Positions 47,818-56,955 of a stretch of 64,000 bases of DNA are shown here, piece by piece. The notes beneath the pieces were generated by a model. The model did no database searches and was not told where the DNA came from. It saw only the letters and a program-made list of their open reading frames with translations. Where the stretch lies: positions 248,001 through 312,000 of the forward strand of contig CAWBTF010000012.1 in NCBI GenBank assembly GCA_963791595.1, read 5' to 3'. Made by a program: the position numbers and the translations under genes. Each line of letters opens with the position of its first letter. Positions within the stretch are counted from its first letter, which is position 1. Origin of the DNA: JAEMQF01 sp963791595 (GTDB taxonomy: Bacteria > Pseudomonadota > Gammaproteobacteria > Burkholderiales > Burkholderiaceae_C).

Positions 47818-48774
47818 ATGACGCAAGCGCTTCACCCCATGCTCAACGTCGCCGTCAAGGCGGCCCGCAGCGCAGGCACGATCATCAGCCGCGCGTCGAT
47901 GGACCTGGACCGCATCGCGGTCAACACGAAAGGGCCGCGCGACTTCGTCACCGAGGTCGACCGCGCGGCGGAGGCCGCGATCATCGAGACCCTGCTCGAC
48001 GCCTACCCCGGCCACGCAATCCTCGCCGAGGAATCGGGCCGCGCCCATGGCGCTCGGAGTAGCGACTACGTCTGGATCATCGACCCGCTGGACGGCACGA
48101 CGAACTTCATCCACGGCTTGCCGATGTACTGCGTGTCAATCGCCTTGTCGTTTCGCGGCCAGTTGCAGCAGGGCGTGGTCTACGACCCGGCGCGCAACGA
48201 CCTGTTCATCGCCTCCAAAGGGCGTGGTGCCTACCTGAACGACCGGCGACTGCGCGTTTCCAAGCGCAACCGCATGGGCGACGCGTTGATCGGCACCGGC
48301 TTCCCGTTTCGCGCCGGCGACGAGTTCCGGCGCTACATGGACATGCTGGAACTCGTGATGCAGGCCAGCGCCGGCGTGCGCCGGCCGGGATCGGCGGCGC
48401 TCGATCTGTGCCACGTGGCCGCAGGCGCGTACGACGGCTTTTTTGAATCGGGCCTGAGCCCCTGGGACATGGCCGCCGGCGCCTTGATGGTCACCGAAGC
48501 GGGCGGGCTGGTCGGTAACTTCACGGGTGAAAGCGACTTCCTGTACCAGCGCGAGGTGATCGCGGGCAACCCGAAGATCTATGGGCAACTGGTGCAGATG
48601 CTCGGATCGTTTTCGCAGGTCGGCAAGGACACCGCCGCACATTCCCCCGACACGGCGCCGCAGGCCGCTGCCCTGACGCCTGAAGAGGCGCTCGTCGCCA
48701 GCGCACCGGCCAAGGCTGTGGAGCCGCGCATGCGCCGAGTGGCCGGCCCGGGCAAGGGTGGCACCACGGCCTGA
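47818..48774 (+). CDS. suhB: inositol-1-monophosphatase SuhB
   Basis: A 318-residue magnesium-dependent phosphatase. The metal and catalytic signatures are visible: DFVTEVDRAAE, ILAEESG, WIIDPLDGTTNFIHG and LSPWDMAAGALMVTEAGG. In E. coli SuhB also acts in rRNA antitermination with NusA. The C-terminus has an Ala/Pro-rich extension of ~50 residues beyond the usual ~267, probably disordered. The start is the ATG at 47818. mutS follows after 15 bases, with GGAG before its ATG. Confidence 0.94.
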   Translation: MTQALHPMLNVAVKAARSAGTIISRASMDLDRIAVNTKGPRDFVTEVDRAAEAAIIETLLDAYPGHAILAEESGRAHGARSSDYVWIIDPLDGTTNFIHGLPMYCVSIALSFRGQLQQGVVYDPARNDLFIASKGRGAYLNDRRLRVSKRNRMGDALIGTGFPFRAGDEFRRYMDMLELVMQASAGVRRPGSAALDLCHVAAGAYDGFFESGLSPWDMAAGALMVTEAGGLVGNFTGESDFLYQREVIAGNPKIYGQLVQMLGSFSQVGKDTAAHSPDTAPQAAALTPEEALVASAPAKAVEPRMRRVAGPGKGGTTA

Positions 48775-48789
48775 GCCCGAGGAGCGCCG

Positions 48790-51390
48790 ATGAGCGAGAC
48801 CTTTGCGCCGCCGGCGATCGACCTGGCCGGCCACACGCCGATGATGCAGCAGTACCTGCGCATCAAGGCCGAGTACCCCGACACGCTCGTGTTCTACCGC
48901 ATGGGCGACTTCTACGAGCTGTTCTTCGACGACGCGCGCAAGGGCAACCGGCTGCTCGACATCACGCTCACGTCGCGCGGCAACAGCGCCGGCGAGCCGG
49001 TGGTGATGGCCGGCGTGCCGGTGCATTCGGTCGAAAGCTACCTCGCCAAGTTGATCAAGCTCGGCGAAGCCGTCGCGCTGTGCGAACAGGTCGGCGACGT
49101 GGCCACCGCCAAGGGCCCGGTCGAACGCAAGGTGGTTCGCGTCGTCACGCCTGGCACGGTGACCGACAGCGAACTGCTTGCCGAGAAGAGCGACGCGGTG
49201 CTGCTCGCGCTCTGCAAACGCGGCACGAAGTTCGGGCTCGCGTGGCTGGTGCTGACGCGCGGCGAATTGGGCCTGAGCGAATGCACGCAGGGCGAGCTTG
49301 GCGGTTGGTTGGCGCGCCTGTCCCCAGCTGAAGTGCTGGTCGATCGCGAGCAGATTCCGGCCGAGCTGCAAACGGCACCTCGTTTCGCCGTCACGCCGCA
49401 AGGGGCGTGGCAATTCGATTCAGCGCTCGGCCTGCGCAAGCTGTGTGAGCAACTTCAAGTGGCGAGCCTGGCCGGCTTCAACGCGCAGGGCCTGCTCGCG
49501 GCGCACGCCGCCGCCGCGTCGTTGCTGGCGTACGCTGAGCGCACCCAGGGCCGGGCGCTCGCGCATGTGCGGCGCCTCGACGTGCAAGTGGCGAGCGAAC
49601 TGCTCGACCTGCCACCCACGACGCAACGCAACCTGGAGCTGACGCAGACGCTGCGCGGCGAAGCCGAGCCCAGCCTGCTGTCGCTGCTCGACACCTGCCG
49701 CACCGGCATGGGCAGCCGCGCATTGCGCCACTGGTTGCTGAACCCGCTGCGCGATCGCACGGTCGCGCAGCAGCGCCACGATGCGCTCGCGGCGATGATC
49801 GACGGCGACAACATCGCGTTGCGCGACGCGCTGCGTGGCGTCAGCGACGTCGAGCGCATCACCGCGCGCATCGCGCTGCGCCAGGTGCGGCCTCGCGAAC
49901 TGACGGGTCTGCGCGCCACGCTCGGTACGTTGCCAGCGCTGCGCGCGCTGATCCCGACGCAGCAGGCGCTGCTGCTCGACATGCTGCTCGAAGCGATGAT
50001 CCCGCCGCCGCGAATCGCCGACCTCCTGCGTGCGGCCATCGCCGATGAGCCCGCCGTGCTGCCGCGCGACGGCGGCGTGATTGCGACCGGCTACGACGCA
50101 GAGCTCGACGAGCTGCGCGGCATCGCGCAGAACTGCGACGCGTTCCTGCTCGAGCTCGAGGCGCGCGAACGCACGCGCACCGGCATTGCGAACCTGCGCG
50201 TCCAGTTCAACAAGGTGCACGGCTTCTACATCGAGGTCACGCAAGGCCAGGCGTCCAAGGTGCCGCTGGACTACCAGCGCCGGCAGACGCTGAAGAACGC
50301 CGAGCGCTTCATCACGCCGGAGTTGAAGGCCTTCGAGGACAAGGCGCTCTCAGCCCAAGAGCGCTCGCTGGCGCGCGAGAAGCTGCTGTACGACGAACTG
50401 CTCGATGCCCTGCAAGCGCACGTCGACGCATTGAGCGCATTGGCGCGCGGGCTCGCGCAGCTCGACGCACTCGCGGCACTGGCCGAACGTGCGGCGAGCC
50501 TCGGCTGGTGCCGCCCGCAGTTCGTGCGCGAGCCGTGCATCGAGATCGTCGACGGCCGGCACCCGGTAGTCGAGATGCGGCTGCTGGAAACCGGCGCGGG
50601 TAACTTCATCGCCAACCACTGTCGCCTGGACGCACGGCGCAAGATGCAGATCATCACCGGCCCGAACATGGGGGGCAAGAGCACCTACATGCGTCAGGTC
50701 GCACTGATCGTGCTGCTCGCGGCGATCGGCTCTTACGTGCCGGCGAGCGAGTGCCGGCTCGGGCCGATCGACGCGATTCACACGCGCATCGGCGCCGCCG
50801 ACGACTTGGCGAACGCGCAGTCGACCTTCATGCTCGAAATGACCGAGGCCGCGGCGATCCTGAACCACGCGACCGAACACTCGCTGGTGTTGATGGACGA
50901 GATTGGGCGAGGCACGTCCACCTTCGACGGCTTGGCGCTGGCCGGCGCGGTGGCGAGCCACCTGCACGAGCGAAATCGCTCGTTCACGCTGTTCGCCACG
51001 CATTATTTCGAGCTCACCGAATTCCCGGCGAAACACGAACGTGCGCTGAACGTGCACGTGTCGGCGGCGGAAAGCGGCGAGACGATCGTGTTCCTGCACG
51101 AAATCCAAAGCGGCCCGGCGAGCCGCAGCTACGGCGTGCAGGTGGCGCGCCTGGCGGGAATGCCCTCCAGCCTGGTGCGCCAGGCGCGCGCGACGCTCGA
51201 AGCGCTGGAGGCGCAGCGCATCGCAGGGCAGGCGCAGATCGACTTGTTCGCCGCGCCGGCGCCGCTGCCGCCAGCCGAACCATCGGCCGTCGAGAGGGCG
51301 CTCGCGGCGATCGAGCTCGATGCGCTGTCGCCGAAGGAGGCATTGGATGCCCTGTACCGGCTGAAGGCGCTGCTCGCGAAACAGGGATGA
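48790..51390 (+). CDS. mutS: DNA mismatch repair protein MutS
   Basis: An 866-residue mismatch sensor. The mismatch-binding Phe-X-Glu lies in FYRMGDFYELFFDDARKG near the N-terminus. The core, lever and clamp domains follow (LIDGxN-like and NLRVQFNKVHGFYIEVTQG segments). The ATPase has Walker A GPNMGGKSTYMRQ, the signature STFMLEMTEAAAILNHA, Walker B LVLMDEIGRGTSTFDG and the switch segment FATHYFELTEF. The C-terminal dimerisation helix (LDALSPKEALDALYRLKALL) ends the protein, as expected. Its last bases overlap the start of the hydrolase gene. Confidence 0.97.
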   Translation: MSETFAPPAIDLAGHTPMMQQYLRIKAEYPDTLVFYRMGDFYELFFDDARKGNRLLDITLTSRGNSAGEPVVMAGVPVHSVESYLAKLIKLGEAVALCEQVGDVATAKGPVERKVVRVVTPGTVTDSELLAEKSDAVLLALCKRGTKFGLAWLVLTRGELGLSECTQGELGGWLARLSPAEVLVDREQIPAELQTAPRFAVTPQGAWQFDSALGLRKLCEQLQVASLAGFNAQGLLAAHAAAASLLAYAERTQGRALAHVRRLDVQVASELLDLPPTTQRNLELTQTLRGEAEPSLLSLLDTCRTGMGSRALRHWLLNPLRDRTVAQQRHDALAAMIDGDNIALRDALRGVSDVERITARIALRQVRPRELTGLRATLGTLPALRALIPTQQALLLDMLLEAMIPPPRIADLLRAAIADEPAVLPRDGGVIATGYDAELDELRGIAQNCDAFLLELEARERTRTGIANLRVQFNKVHGFYIEVTQGQASKVPLDYQRRQTLKNAERFITPELKAFEDKALSAQERSLAREKLLYDELLDALQAHVDALSALARGLAQLDALAALAERAASLGWCRPQFVREPCIEIVDGRHPVVEMRLLETGAGNFIANHCRLDARRKMQIITGPNMGGKSTYMRQVALIVLLAAIGSYVPASECRLGPIDAIHTRIGAADDLANAQSTFMLEMTEAAAILNHATEHSLVLMDEIGRGTSTFDGLALAGAVASHLHERNRSFTLFATHYFELTEFPAKHERALNVHVSAAESGETIVFLHEIQSGPASRSYGVQVARLAGMPSSLVRQARATLEALEAQRIAGQAQIDLFAAPAPLPPAEPSAVERALAAIELDALSPKEALDALYRLKALLAKQG

Positions 51391-52265
51391 ATCACCCTCA
51401 CCCCAACCCTCTCCCGCAGGCGGGAGAGGGAGAAAATTCGCGCACGATCGTCTTCTCGCACGCCAACGGTTTCCCCGCCGCCACGTACCGGCAACTCTTC
51501 GCGCACTGGCGCAACGCCGGCTGGCGCGTCGTCGCGATGCCGAAGTTCGGCCACGACCCGCGCTTCCCCGTCACGAGCAACTGGCCGCACTTGCGCGACG
51601 AGTTGTTGCACTTCATCGACGCGCAAGGCGCCGCTCCTGCGTACCTGGTCGGCCATTCGCTCGGTGGCTATCTCAGCTTGCTCGCCGCGTCGCGCCGGCC
51701 TGAGGTGGCAAGAGGCATCGTGCTGCTCGATTCGCCCGTGCTGCCCAACTGGATGGGCCGCACCGTGCAGTTCTTCAAGGCGAGCGGCATCGGCGAGCGC
51801 TTCTCGCCGGGCCACGTGTCCAAGCGCCGGCGCGAACAGTGGCCGAGCGTGGACTCGGCACGCGCGCACTTTGCGGGCAAGCCGGTGTTCGCGCGCTGGG
51901 CGCCGGGCGTGCTCGACGACTACCTGGACTGCGGCCTGCAGCCTGCCCCAGGCGACGCAAGCGACCTGCAATTGAGCTTCTCGCGGCGCATCGAAACCAC
52001 GATCTACAACACCTTGCCGCACCATTTGGCGCGCCTGCTCCGCACGCACCCGCCGCATTGCCCCGTGGCATTCATCGCCGGCACGCGCTCGGACGAGATG
52101 CGCCGCGTGGGCTTTGGCGAAGTGAAACGCATCACACACTCGCGCGTCACGATGTTGGAGGGCAGCCACCTGTTCCCGATGGAACAGCCGCGGGCCACCG
52201 CCGATGCGGTGTTGCAATGGCTGGCCCGCTTCGGCGCCGCACGAGCCGGCCACCCACCTGGGTAA
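51387..52265 (+). CDS. alpha/beta hydrolase
   Basis: A 292-residue hydrolase. The ATG at 51387 overlaps the mutS stop as ATGA. The first ~17 residues (NHPHPNPLPQAGEGEN) are encoded by a REP-like palindrome and are probably a recruited leader. The fold proper begins with SRTIVFSHANGFPAATYRQL. The nucleophile elbow is YLVGHSLGGYLSLLAASRR (Ser), and the catalytic-His candidate is in LEGSHLFPMEQPRATAD. Proteins of this shape downstream of mutS occur in other Burkholderiales, but their substrates are unknown. Confidence 0.82.
   Translation: MNHPHPNPLPQAGEGENSRTIVFSHANGFPAATYRQLFAHWRNAGWRVVAMPKFGHDPRFPVTSNWPHLRDELLHFIDAQGAAPAYLVGHSLGGYLSLLAASRRPEVARGIVLLDSPVLPNWMGRTVQFFKASGIGERFSPGHVSKRRREQWPSVDSARAHFAGKPVFARWAPGVLDDYLDCGLQPAPGDASDLQLSFSRRIETTIYNTLPHHLARLLRTHPPHCPVAFIAGTRSDEMRRVGFGEVKRITHSRVTMLEGSHLFPMEQPRATADAVLQWLARFGAARAGHPPG
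51407..51430. repeat. REP-like palindrome inside the start of the hydrolase gene
   Basis: CCCTCTCCCGC-AG-GCGGGAGAGGG shares its 11-bp stem with the element at 15112-15135. It falls within codons 8-15 of the hydrolase reading frame, so its hairpin lies close to the start codon and could affect translation after mutS. Confidence 0.8.
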
Positions 52266-52281
52266 CGGCGCAACGCACTCC

Positions 52282-52287
52282 TATAAT
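52282..52287 (+). promoter_or_regulatory. -10 element of a probable pyrG promoter
   Basis: A perfect TATAAT, 47 bases before the pyrG ATG, in an otherwise GC-rich stretch. No convincing -35 is present at 16-18 bases, since TGGGTA at 52259 is poor. The pyrG-kdsA-eno series may start here. Confidence 0.5.
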
Positions 52288-52334
52288 CGCGCTTTCCCAC
52301 CCCAGCGTTTGTTCTGCGACGAGCGCTGCACACA

Positions 52335-54029
52335 ATGACCAAGTTCGTCTTCGTCACCGGCGGTGTGGTGTCTTCCCTGGGCAAGGGCATCGCTTCGGCG
52401 TCCCTCGCCGCGATCCTCGAATCGCGCGGCCTCAAAGTCACCCTCATCAAGCTCGACCCGTACCTGAACGTCGACCCAGGGACGATGTCGCCGTTCCAGC
52501 ACGGCGAAGTGTTCGTCACCGAAGACGGCGCCGAGACCGACCTGGATCTGGGCCACTACGAGCGCTTCATCACGACGCGAATGCGCCGGGCGAACAACTT
52601 CACGACCGGCCAGATCTACAAAAGCGTTCTCGAAAAAGAGCGCCGCGGAGACTACCTCGGCAAGACGGTGCAGGTGATTCCGCACGTCACCAACGAGATT
52701 CAGGAATTCATCCGGCGCGGCGCCGGCCTGAACCCGCAACGCACCGAAGAGGCGCCGTCGCGCGGCGAGCGCGGCATGGACGTGGCGATCGTGGAAATCG
52801 GCGGCACGGTGGGCGACATCGAATCGCTGCCGTTCCTCGAAGCGGTGCGCCAGATGAGCCTGAAGATGGGGCCGACGAACGCGGCGTTCCTGCACCTCAC
52901 GCTCGTGCCGTGGATCGCCGCCGCGGGCGAACTCAAGACCAAGCCCACGCAGCACAGCGTGCAGAAACTGCGCGAGATCGGCATCATGCCCGACGCGCTG
53001 CTGTGCCGCGCCGACCGCCCGATCCCCGACGACGAGCGCGCGAAGATTTCGCTCTTCGCCAACGTTCCTGAGTTCGGCGTGATCTCGGTGTGGGACGCCG
53101 ACACGATCTACAAGGTGCCGCGCATGCTGCACTCGCAGGGGCTGGACGAACTCATCTGCGCCAAGCTGCACCTGCACACCAAGCCCGCGAACCTGACGCG
53201 CTGGGACAACCTGGTGCACGAAGTCGAGCACCCGCAGTTCGAAGTGACGATCGCGATGTGCGGCAAGTACGTCGACCTGTCGGACTCGTACAAGTCGCTC
53301 AACGAAGCGCTGCGCCACGCCGGCATTCACAACCATGCGCGCGTGAAGATCGAATACGTCGACTCGGAAGACCTGAACCCCGGCAACGTGGGCAACCTCG
53401 CGCGCTTCGACGCGATCCTGGTTCCCGGCGGCTTCGGCAAGCGCGGCGTCGAGGGCAAGATCCTCGCCGCGCAGTACGCACGCGAGCACAAAGTGCCCTA
53501 CCTCGGCATCTGCTTGGGGATGCAGGTCGCGACGATCGAATTCGCGCGCCACAAGGCGGGCCTGGCCGGTGCGAACAGCACCGAGTTCGACCCCGACTGC
53601 AAACACCCGGTGATCGCGCTCATCGAAGAGTGGCAAGACGCCGACGGCACGGTGCAAAGGCGCAGCGCGTCGTCCGACCTCGGCGGCACGATGCGCCTGG
53701 GCGGCCAGGGTTCGGACGTCAAGCCGGGCACCTTGGCGCACGAAATCTACGGCGACGTGGTGAGCGAGCGCCACCGGCACCGCTTCGAAGCGAACGTGAA
53801 TTACCTGGAGCGCCTCACCGACGCGGGCCTCGTGATCTCGGCCCTGACGCAGCGCGAGAAGCTGACCGAGATCGTCGAACTGCCGCGCAGCGTGCACCCC
53901 TGGTTCATGGGCGTGCAGTTCCACCCCGAGTTCAAGTCCACGCCCTGGGACGGGCACCCGCTGTTCAAGTCGTTCATCAAGGCCGCGCTGCGGCACCAGG
54001 CGGAACGCAGCGAGAAGGTGGCAGCTTGA
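52335..54029 (+). CDS. pyrG: CTP synthase
   Basis: A 564-residue enzyme converting UTP to CTP with glutamine as nitrogen donor. The N-terminal synthase domain begins KFVFVTGGVVSSLGKGIASA. The segment EVFVTEDGAETDLDLGHYER is the CTP/UTP region. The C-terminal class I glutaminase has the Cys nucleophile in YLGICLGMQVATIEFARHK and the His-Glu pair in FMGVQFHPEFKSTP. The start is the ATG at 52335. It heads the conserved pyrG-kdsA-eno-ftsB series of beta- and gammaproteobacteria. Confidence 0.98.
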   Translation: MTKFVFVTGGVVSSLGKGIASASLAAILESRGLKVTLIKLDPYLNVDPGTMSPFQHGEVFVTEDGAETDLDLGHYERFITTRMRRANNFTTGQIYKSVLEKERRGDYLGKTVQVIPHVTNEIQEFIRRGAGLNPQRTEEAPSRGERGMDVAIVEIGGTVGDIESLPFLEAVRQMSLKMGPTNAAFLHLTLVPWIAAAGELKTKPTQHSVQKLREIGIMPDALLCRADRPIPDDERAKISLFANVPEFGVISVWDADTIYKVPRMLHSQGLDELICAKLHLHTKPANLTRWDNLVHEVEHPQFEVTIAMCGKYVDLSDSYKSLNEALRHAGIHNHARVKIEYVDSEDLNPGNVGNLARFDAILVPGGFGKRGVEGKILAAQYAREHKVPYLGICLGMQVATIEFARHKAGLAGANSTEFDPDCKHPVIALIEEWQDADGTVQRRSASSDLGGTMRLGGQGSDVKPGTLAHEIYGDVVSERHRHRFEANVNYLERLTDAGLVISALTQREKLTEIVELPRSVHPWFMGVQFHPEFKSTPWDGHPLFKSFIKAALRHQAERSEKVAA

Positions 54030-54058
54030 TGGCGTTCGCAAGTGTCGACGCGCTGTCT

Positions 54059-54127
54059 GTCATCCCGGCGGACGCCGGGATCCACTGCTTCATGCCTACA
54101 CTGGATCCCGGCTTTCGCCGGGATGAC
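54059..54127. repeat. paired REP-like inverted repeat between pyrG and kdsA
   Basis: Two inverted modules, GTCATCCCGGCG...CGCCGGGATCCA and TGGATCCCGGCTTTCGCCGGGATGAC. The outer arms GTCATCCCGGCG / CGCCGGGATGAC are exact reverse complements. A second copy lies at 61160-61260. This is the classic dispersed intergenic REP/BIME type of proteobacteria. Confidence 0.85.
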
Positions 54128-54144
54128 GGCGGAGTGGCAAGTCG

Positions 54145-55002
54145 GTGAATCTCTGCGGCTTCGAGGTGGGGCTGGAGCGGCCCTTCTTCCTCATTGCAGG
54201 CCCCTGCGTCATCGAGTCCGAGCAGTTGCAGATGGACGTGGCAGGGCAGCTGCGAGACATCACGTCCAAGCTCGGCATTCCGTTCATTTTCAAGTCGAGT
54301 TTCGACAAGGCGAACCGTTCGAGCGGTTCCACTTTCCGCGGCCCGGGCCTGGACAAGGGCTTGGCAATCCTCGCCAAGGTAAGACGCGAACTCAAGGTGC
54401 CGGTGCTGACCGACGTGCACAGCGAAGAGCAGATTGCCGTCGTCGCAAGTGCGGTCGACGTACTGCAAACCCCGGCGTTTCTGTGCCGCCAGACCGACTT
54501 CATCCGCGCCGTGGCGCAAAGCGGCAAGCCCGTGAACATCAAGAAGGGTCAGTTCCTCGCGCCCCACGACATGAAGAACGTGATCGACAAGGCACGCGCC
54601 GCCGCGCGCGAGAAGGGCCTGCCAGAAGACAACTTCATGGCCTGCGAGCGCGGCGCAAGCTTCGGCTACAACAACCTGGTGTCCGACATGCGCAGCCTGG
54701 CGATCATGCGCGAGACGGGCGCTCCCATCGTGTTCGACGCCACCCACTCGGTGCAACTGCCCGGCGGCCAGGGCACGAGCTCAGGCGGGCAGCGCGAGTT
54801 CGTTCCGGTGCTGGCGCGCGCCGCGGTGGCCGTCGGCATAGCCGGTCTGTTCATGGAAACGCACCCCGACCCCGCGAAAGCGCTGAGCGACGGGCCGAAC
54901 GCCGTGCCGCTGAAGCACATGCGCGCGCTGCTCGAGCAGTTGCAGGCGCTGGACCGAGTCATCAAGTCCCAGCCCTTGCTGGAGAATGACTTTTCCTGTT
55001 GA
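54145..55002 (+). CDS. kdsA: 3-deoxy-8-phosphooctulonate synthase
   Basis: A 285-residue aldolase-type enzyme condensing arabinose-5-phosphate with phosphoenolpyruvate to give KDO-8-P for lipopolysaccharide. PFFLIAGPCVIESEQLQMDV is the family start. FKSSFDKANRSSGSTFRGPG and FDATHSVQLPGGQGTSSGG are substrate-binding regions. The GTG at 54145 is chosen because it gives the typical N-terminus NLCGFEVGLE. The REP-like element lies just upstream. Confidence 0.96.
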   Translation: MNLCGFEVGLERPFFLIAGPCVIESEQLQMDVAGQLRDITSKLGIPFIFKSSFDKANRSSGSTFRGPGLDKGLAILAKVRRELKVPVLTDVHSEEQIAVVASAVDVLQTPAFLCRQTDFIRAVAQSGKPVNIKKGQFLAPHDMKNVIDKARAAAREKGLPEDNFMACERGASFGYNNLVSDMRSLAIMRETGAPIVFDATHSVQLPGGQGTSSGGQREFVPVLARAAVAVGIAGLFMETHPDPAKALSDGPNAVPLKHMRALLEQLQALDRVIKSQPLLENDFSC

Positions 55003-55025
55003 GCGCGAACCCTGGAGACCAAACA

Positions 55026-55316
55026 GTGAGCAGTGGATACATCATCTCGAACGTGCGCGTCACGAACCCGGCGCAGTACGAGGAATACAAGAAGCTCTCG
55101 TCGGCGGCGATGCTCGCGCATGGCGCGCAGGTGTGCGTGCGCGGCGGCACCTCGGAAGTGCTGGAAGGAGACTGGCAGCCCGACCGGATCGTCGTGTTGA
55201 AATTCCCGTCCGTCGAAAAGGCCAAGGCCTTCTACGCGTCCACCGAATACGGCAAGGCCCGCAAGGCCCGCGAGGGTGCCGCCGTGATGCGCATGGTCGT
55301 CGTCGAAGGCGTCTGA
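55026..55316 (+). CDS. DUF1330 family protein
   Basis: A 96-residue alpha/beta-barrel-like small protein. SGYIISNVRVTNPAQYEEYK and the late FPSVEKAKAFYASTEYGKAR are diagnostic for DUF1330. GTG 55026 is chosen because GGAG at 55014-55017 precedes it by 8 bases. A TTG at 54999 overlapping the kdsA stop is also open. The function is unknown. The position between kdsA and eno is conserved in Burkholderiales. Confidence 0.88.
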   Translation: MSSGYIISNVRVTNPAQYEEYKKLSSAAMLAHGAQVCVRGGTSEVLEGDWQPDRIVVLKFPSVEKAKAFYASTEYGKARKAREGAAVMRMVVVEGV

Positions 55317-55354
55317 TCCAACTTCCACACCCATCCACACGCAAGGGACATTGA

Positions 55355-56641
55355 ATGAGCGCCATCGTAGACATCGTCGGCCGCGAAATCCTCGACAGCC
55401 GCGGCAACCCGACGGTCGAGTGCGACGTCCTTCTGGAATCGGGGGTGATGGGCCGCGCCGCGGTGCCCTCGGGCGCGTCGACCGGCTCGCGCGAAGCGAT
55501 CGAGCTGCGCGACGGCGACAAGGCGCGTTACGGCGGCAAGGGCGTGCTGAAAGCGGTGGAGCACATCAACACCGAAATGTCGGAAGCCGTGATGGGGCTG
55601 GACGCGAGCGAACAGGCGTTCCTGGACCGCACGCTGATCGATCTGGACGGCACCGACAACAAGAGCCGCCTGGGCGCGAACGCCACGCTCGCGGTGAGCA
55701 TGGCGGTGGCGCGCGCCGCCGCCGAGGAATCGGGCCTGCCGCTGTACCGCTACTTCGGCGGCTCGGGCGCGATGCAGATGCCGGTGCCGATGATGAACGT
55801 GGTCAACGGCGGCGCGCACGCGAACAACAACCTCGACCTGCAGGAGCTGATGATCATCCCCGTGGGCGCGCCGAGTTTTCGCGAAGCGATGCGCTACGGT
55901 TGCGAGGTGTTCCACGCGCTGAAGAAGATCATCGACGCCAAGGGCATGAGCACGTCGGTGGGCGACGAAGGCGGCTTCGCGCCGAACCTGGCGAGCCATG
56001 AAGCGGCGATCCAATTGATTCTGGAAGCGATCGACAAGGCCGGCTACACGGCAGGAACGCAAATCGCGATCGGCCTGGACTGCGCGGCGAGCGAGTTCTA
56101 CAAGGACGGCAAGTACCACGTGGATGAGGGCAGCAGCCTGCAACTCTCGGCCCCCGAATGGACCGACATGCTCGCGAGCTGGGTCGACAAGTACCCGATC
56201 ATCAGCATCGAGGACGGCATGCACGAGGGCGACTGGGACGGCTGGAAACACCTCACCGAACGCCTGGGAGCGAAGGTGCAGCTCGTCGGCGACGACTTGT
56301 TCGTGACCAACACGAAAATCCTGCGCGACGGCATCGACCGCAAAGTCGCCAACTCGATCCTGATCAAGATCAACCAGATCGGCACGCTCACCGAAACCTT
56401 TGCCGCGATCGAGATGGCCAAACGCGCGAATTACACGGCCGTGATCAGCCACCGCTCGGGCGAAACCGAAGACTCGACGATCGCCGACATCGCCGTCGGC
56501 ACGAACGCCGGGCAGATCAAGACCGGGTCGCTCTCGCGCAGCGACCGCATGGCCAAGTACAACCAGTTGCTGCGAATCGAAGAAGACCTCGGCGAAGTGG
56601 CGAGCTACCCCGGCCGCGCGGCGTTCTACTCGCTGCGCTGA
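55355..56641 (+). CDS. eno: enolase
   Basis: A 428-residue glycolytic enzyme converting 2-phosphoglycerate to phosphoenolpyruvate, also part of RNA degradosomes in some bacteria. It has the N-terminal motif GREILDSRGNPTVECDVLLE, the metal ligands (SIEDGMHEGDWDGW, VGDDLFVTNTK), the catalytic Lys in ILIKINQIGTLTET, and the signature AVISHRSGETEDSTIADIAV. The ATG at 55355 has an AGGGA ribosome site. It lies upstream of ftsB, the usual order. Confidence 0.98.
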   Translation: MSAIVDIVGREILDSRGNPTVECDVLLESGVMGRAAVPSGASTGSREAIELRDGDKARYGGKGVLKAVEHINTEMSEAVMGLDASEQAFLDRTLIDLDGTDNKSRLGANATLAVSMAVARAAAEESGLPLYRYFGGSGAMQMPVPMMNVVNGGAHANNNLDLQELMIIPVGAPSFREAMRYGCEVFHALKKIIDAKGMSTSVGDEGGFAPNLASHEAAIQLILEAIDKAGYTAGTQIAIGLDCAASEFYKDGKYHVDEGSSLQLSAPEWTDMLASWVDKYPIISIEDGMHEGDWDGWKHLTERLGAKVQLVGDDLFVTNTKILRDGIDRKVANSILIKINQIGTLTETFAAIEMAKRANYTAVISHRSGETEDSTIADIAVGTNAGQIKTGSLSRSDRMAKYNQLLRIEEDLGEVASYPGRAAFYSLR

Positions 56642-56663
56642 CGCGTCTCCAACGGCCACCCGC

Positions 56664-56943
56664 ATGCGCCTGCTCACCGCCGCCCTGGCCGCGCTGCTCT
56701 TGCTGGTGCACGCGGAACTGTGGTTCGGCAAGATCGGGCGTGCCACGCACGATGGAGCTGAGCGGCAAGCTGCGCGAACAGGTCGCGGAGAACGACGCAG
56801 CGCGCACGCGCAACGAACAACTGCAAGCCGAAGTGCGCGACCTGAAAGAAGGCTTGGAGATGGTGGAAGAAAAGGCGCGCGCCGAGCTCGGCATGCTCAA
56901 GCCCGACGAAATCCTGGTGCAGGTCAGCGTTCCACGGCGCTGA
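56664..56943 (+). CDS. ftsB: cell division protein FtsB, one single-base break as read
   Basis: About 92 residues after correction. The short cytoplasmic start and single transmembrane helix (MRLLTAALAALLLLVHAELW, then FGKIGRA) are in one frame. The coiled coil (ELSGKLREQVAENDAARTRN, then LKEGLEMVEEKARAEL) and the C-terminal end GMLKPDEILVQVSVPRR are in the next. One extra base between ~56740 and 56752 explains it. FtsB bridges FtsL and FtsQ in the divisome and is essential in most proteobacteria, so a real frameshift here would be surprising. The position directly after eno is the conserved one. Confidence 0.88.
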
Positions 56944-56955
56944 AGCGACCTGCCC

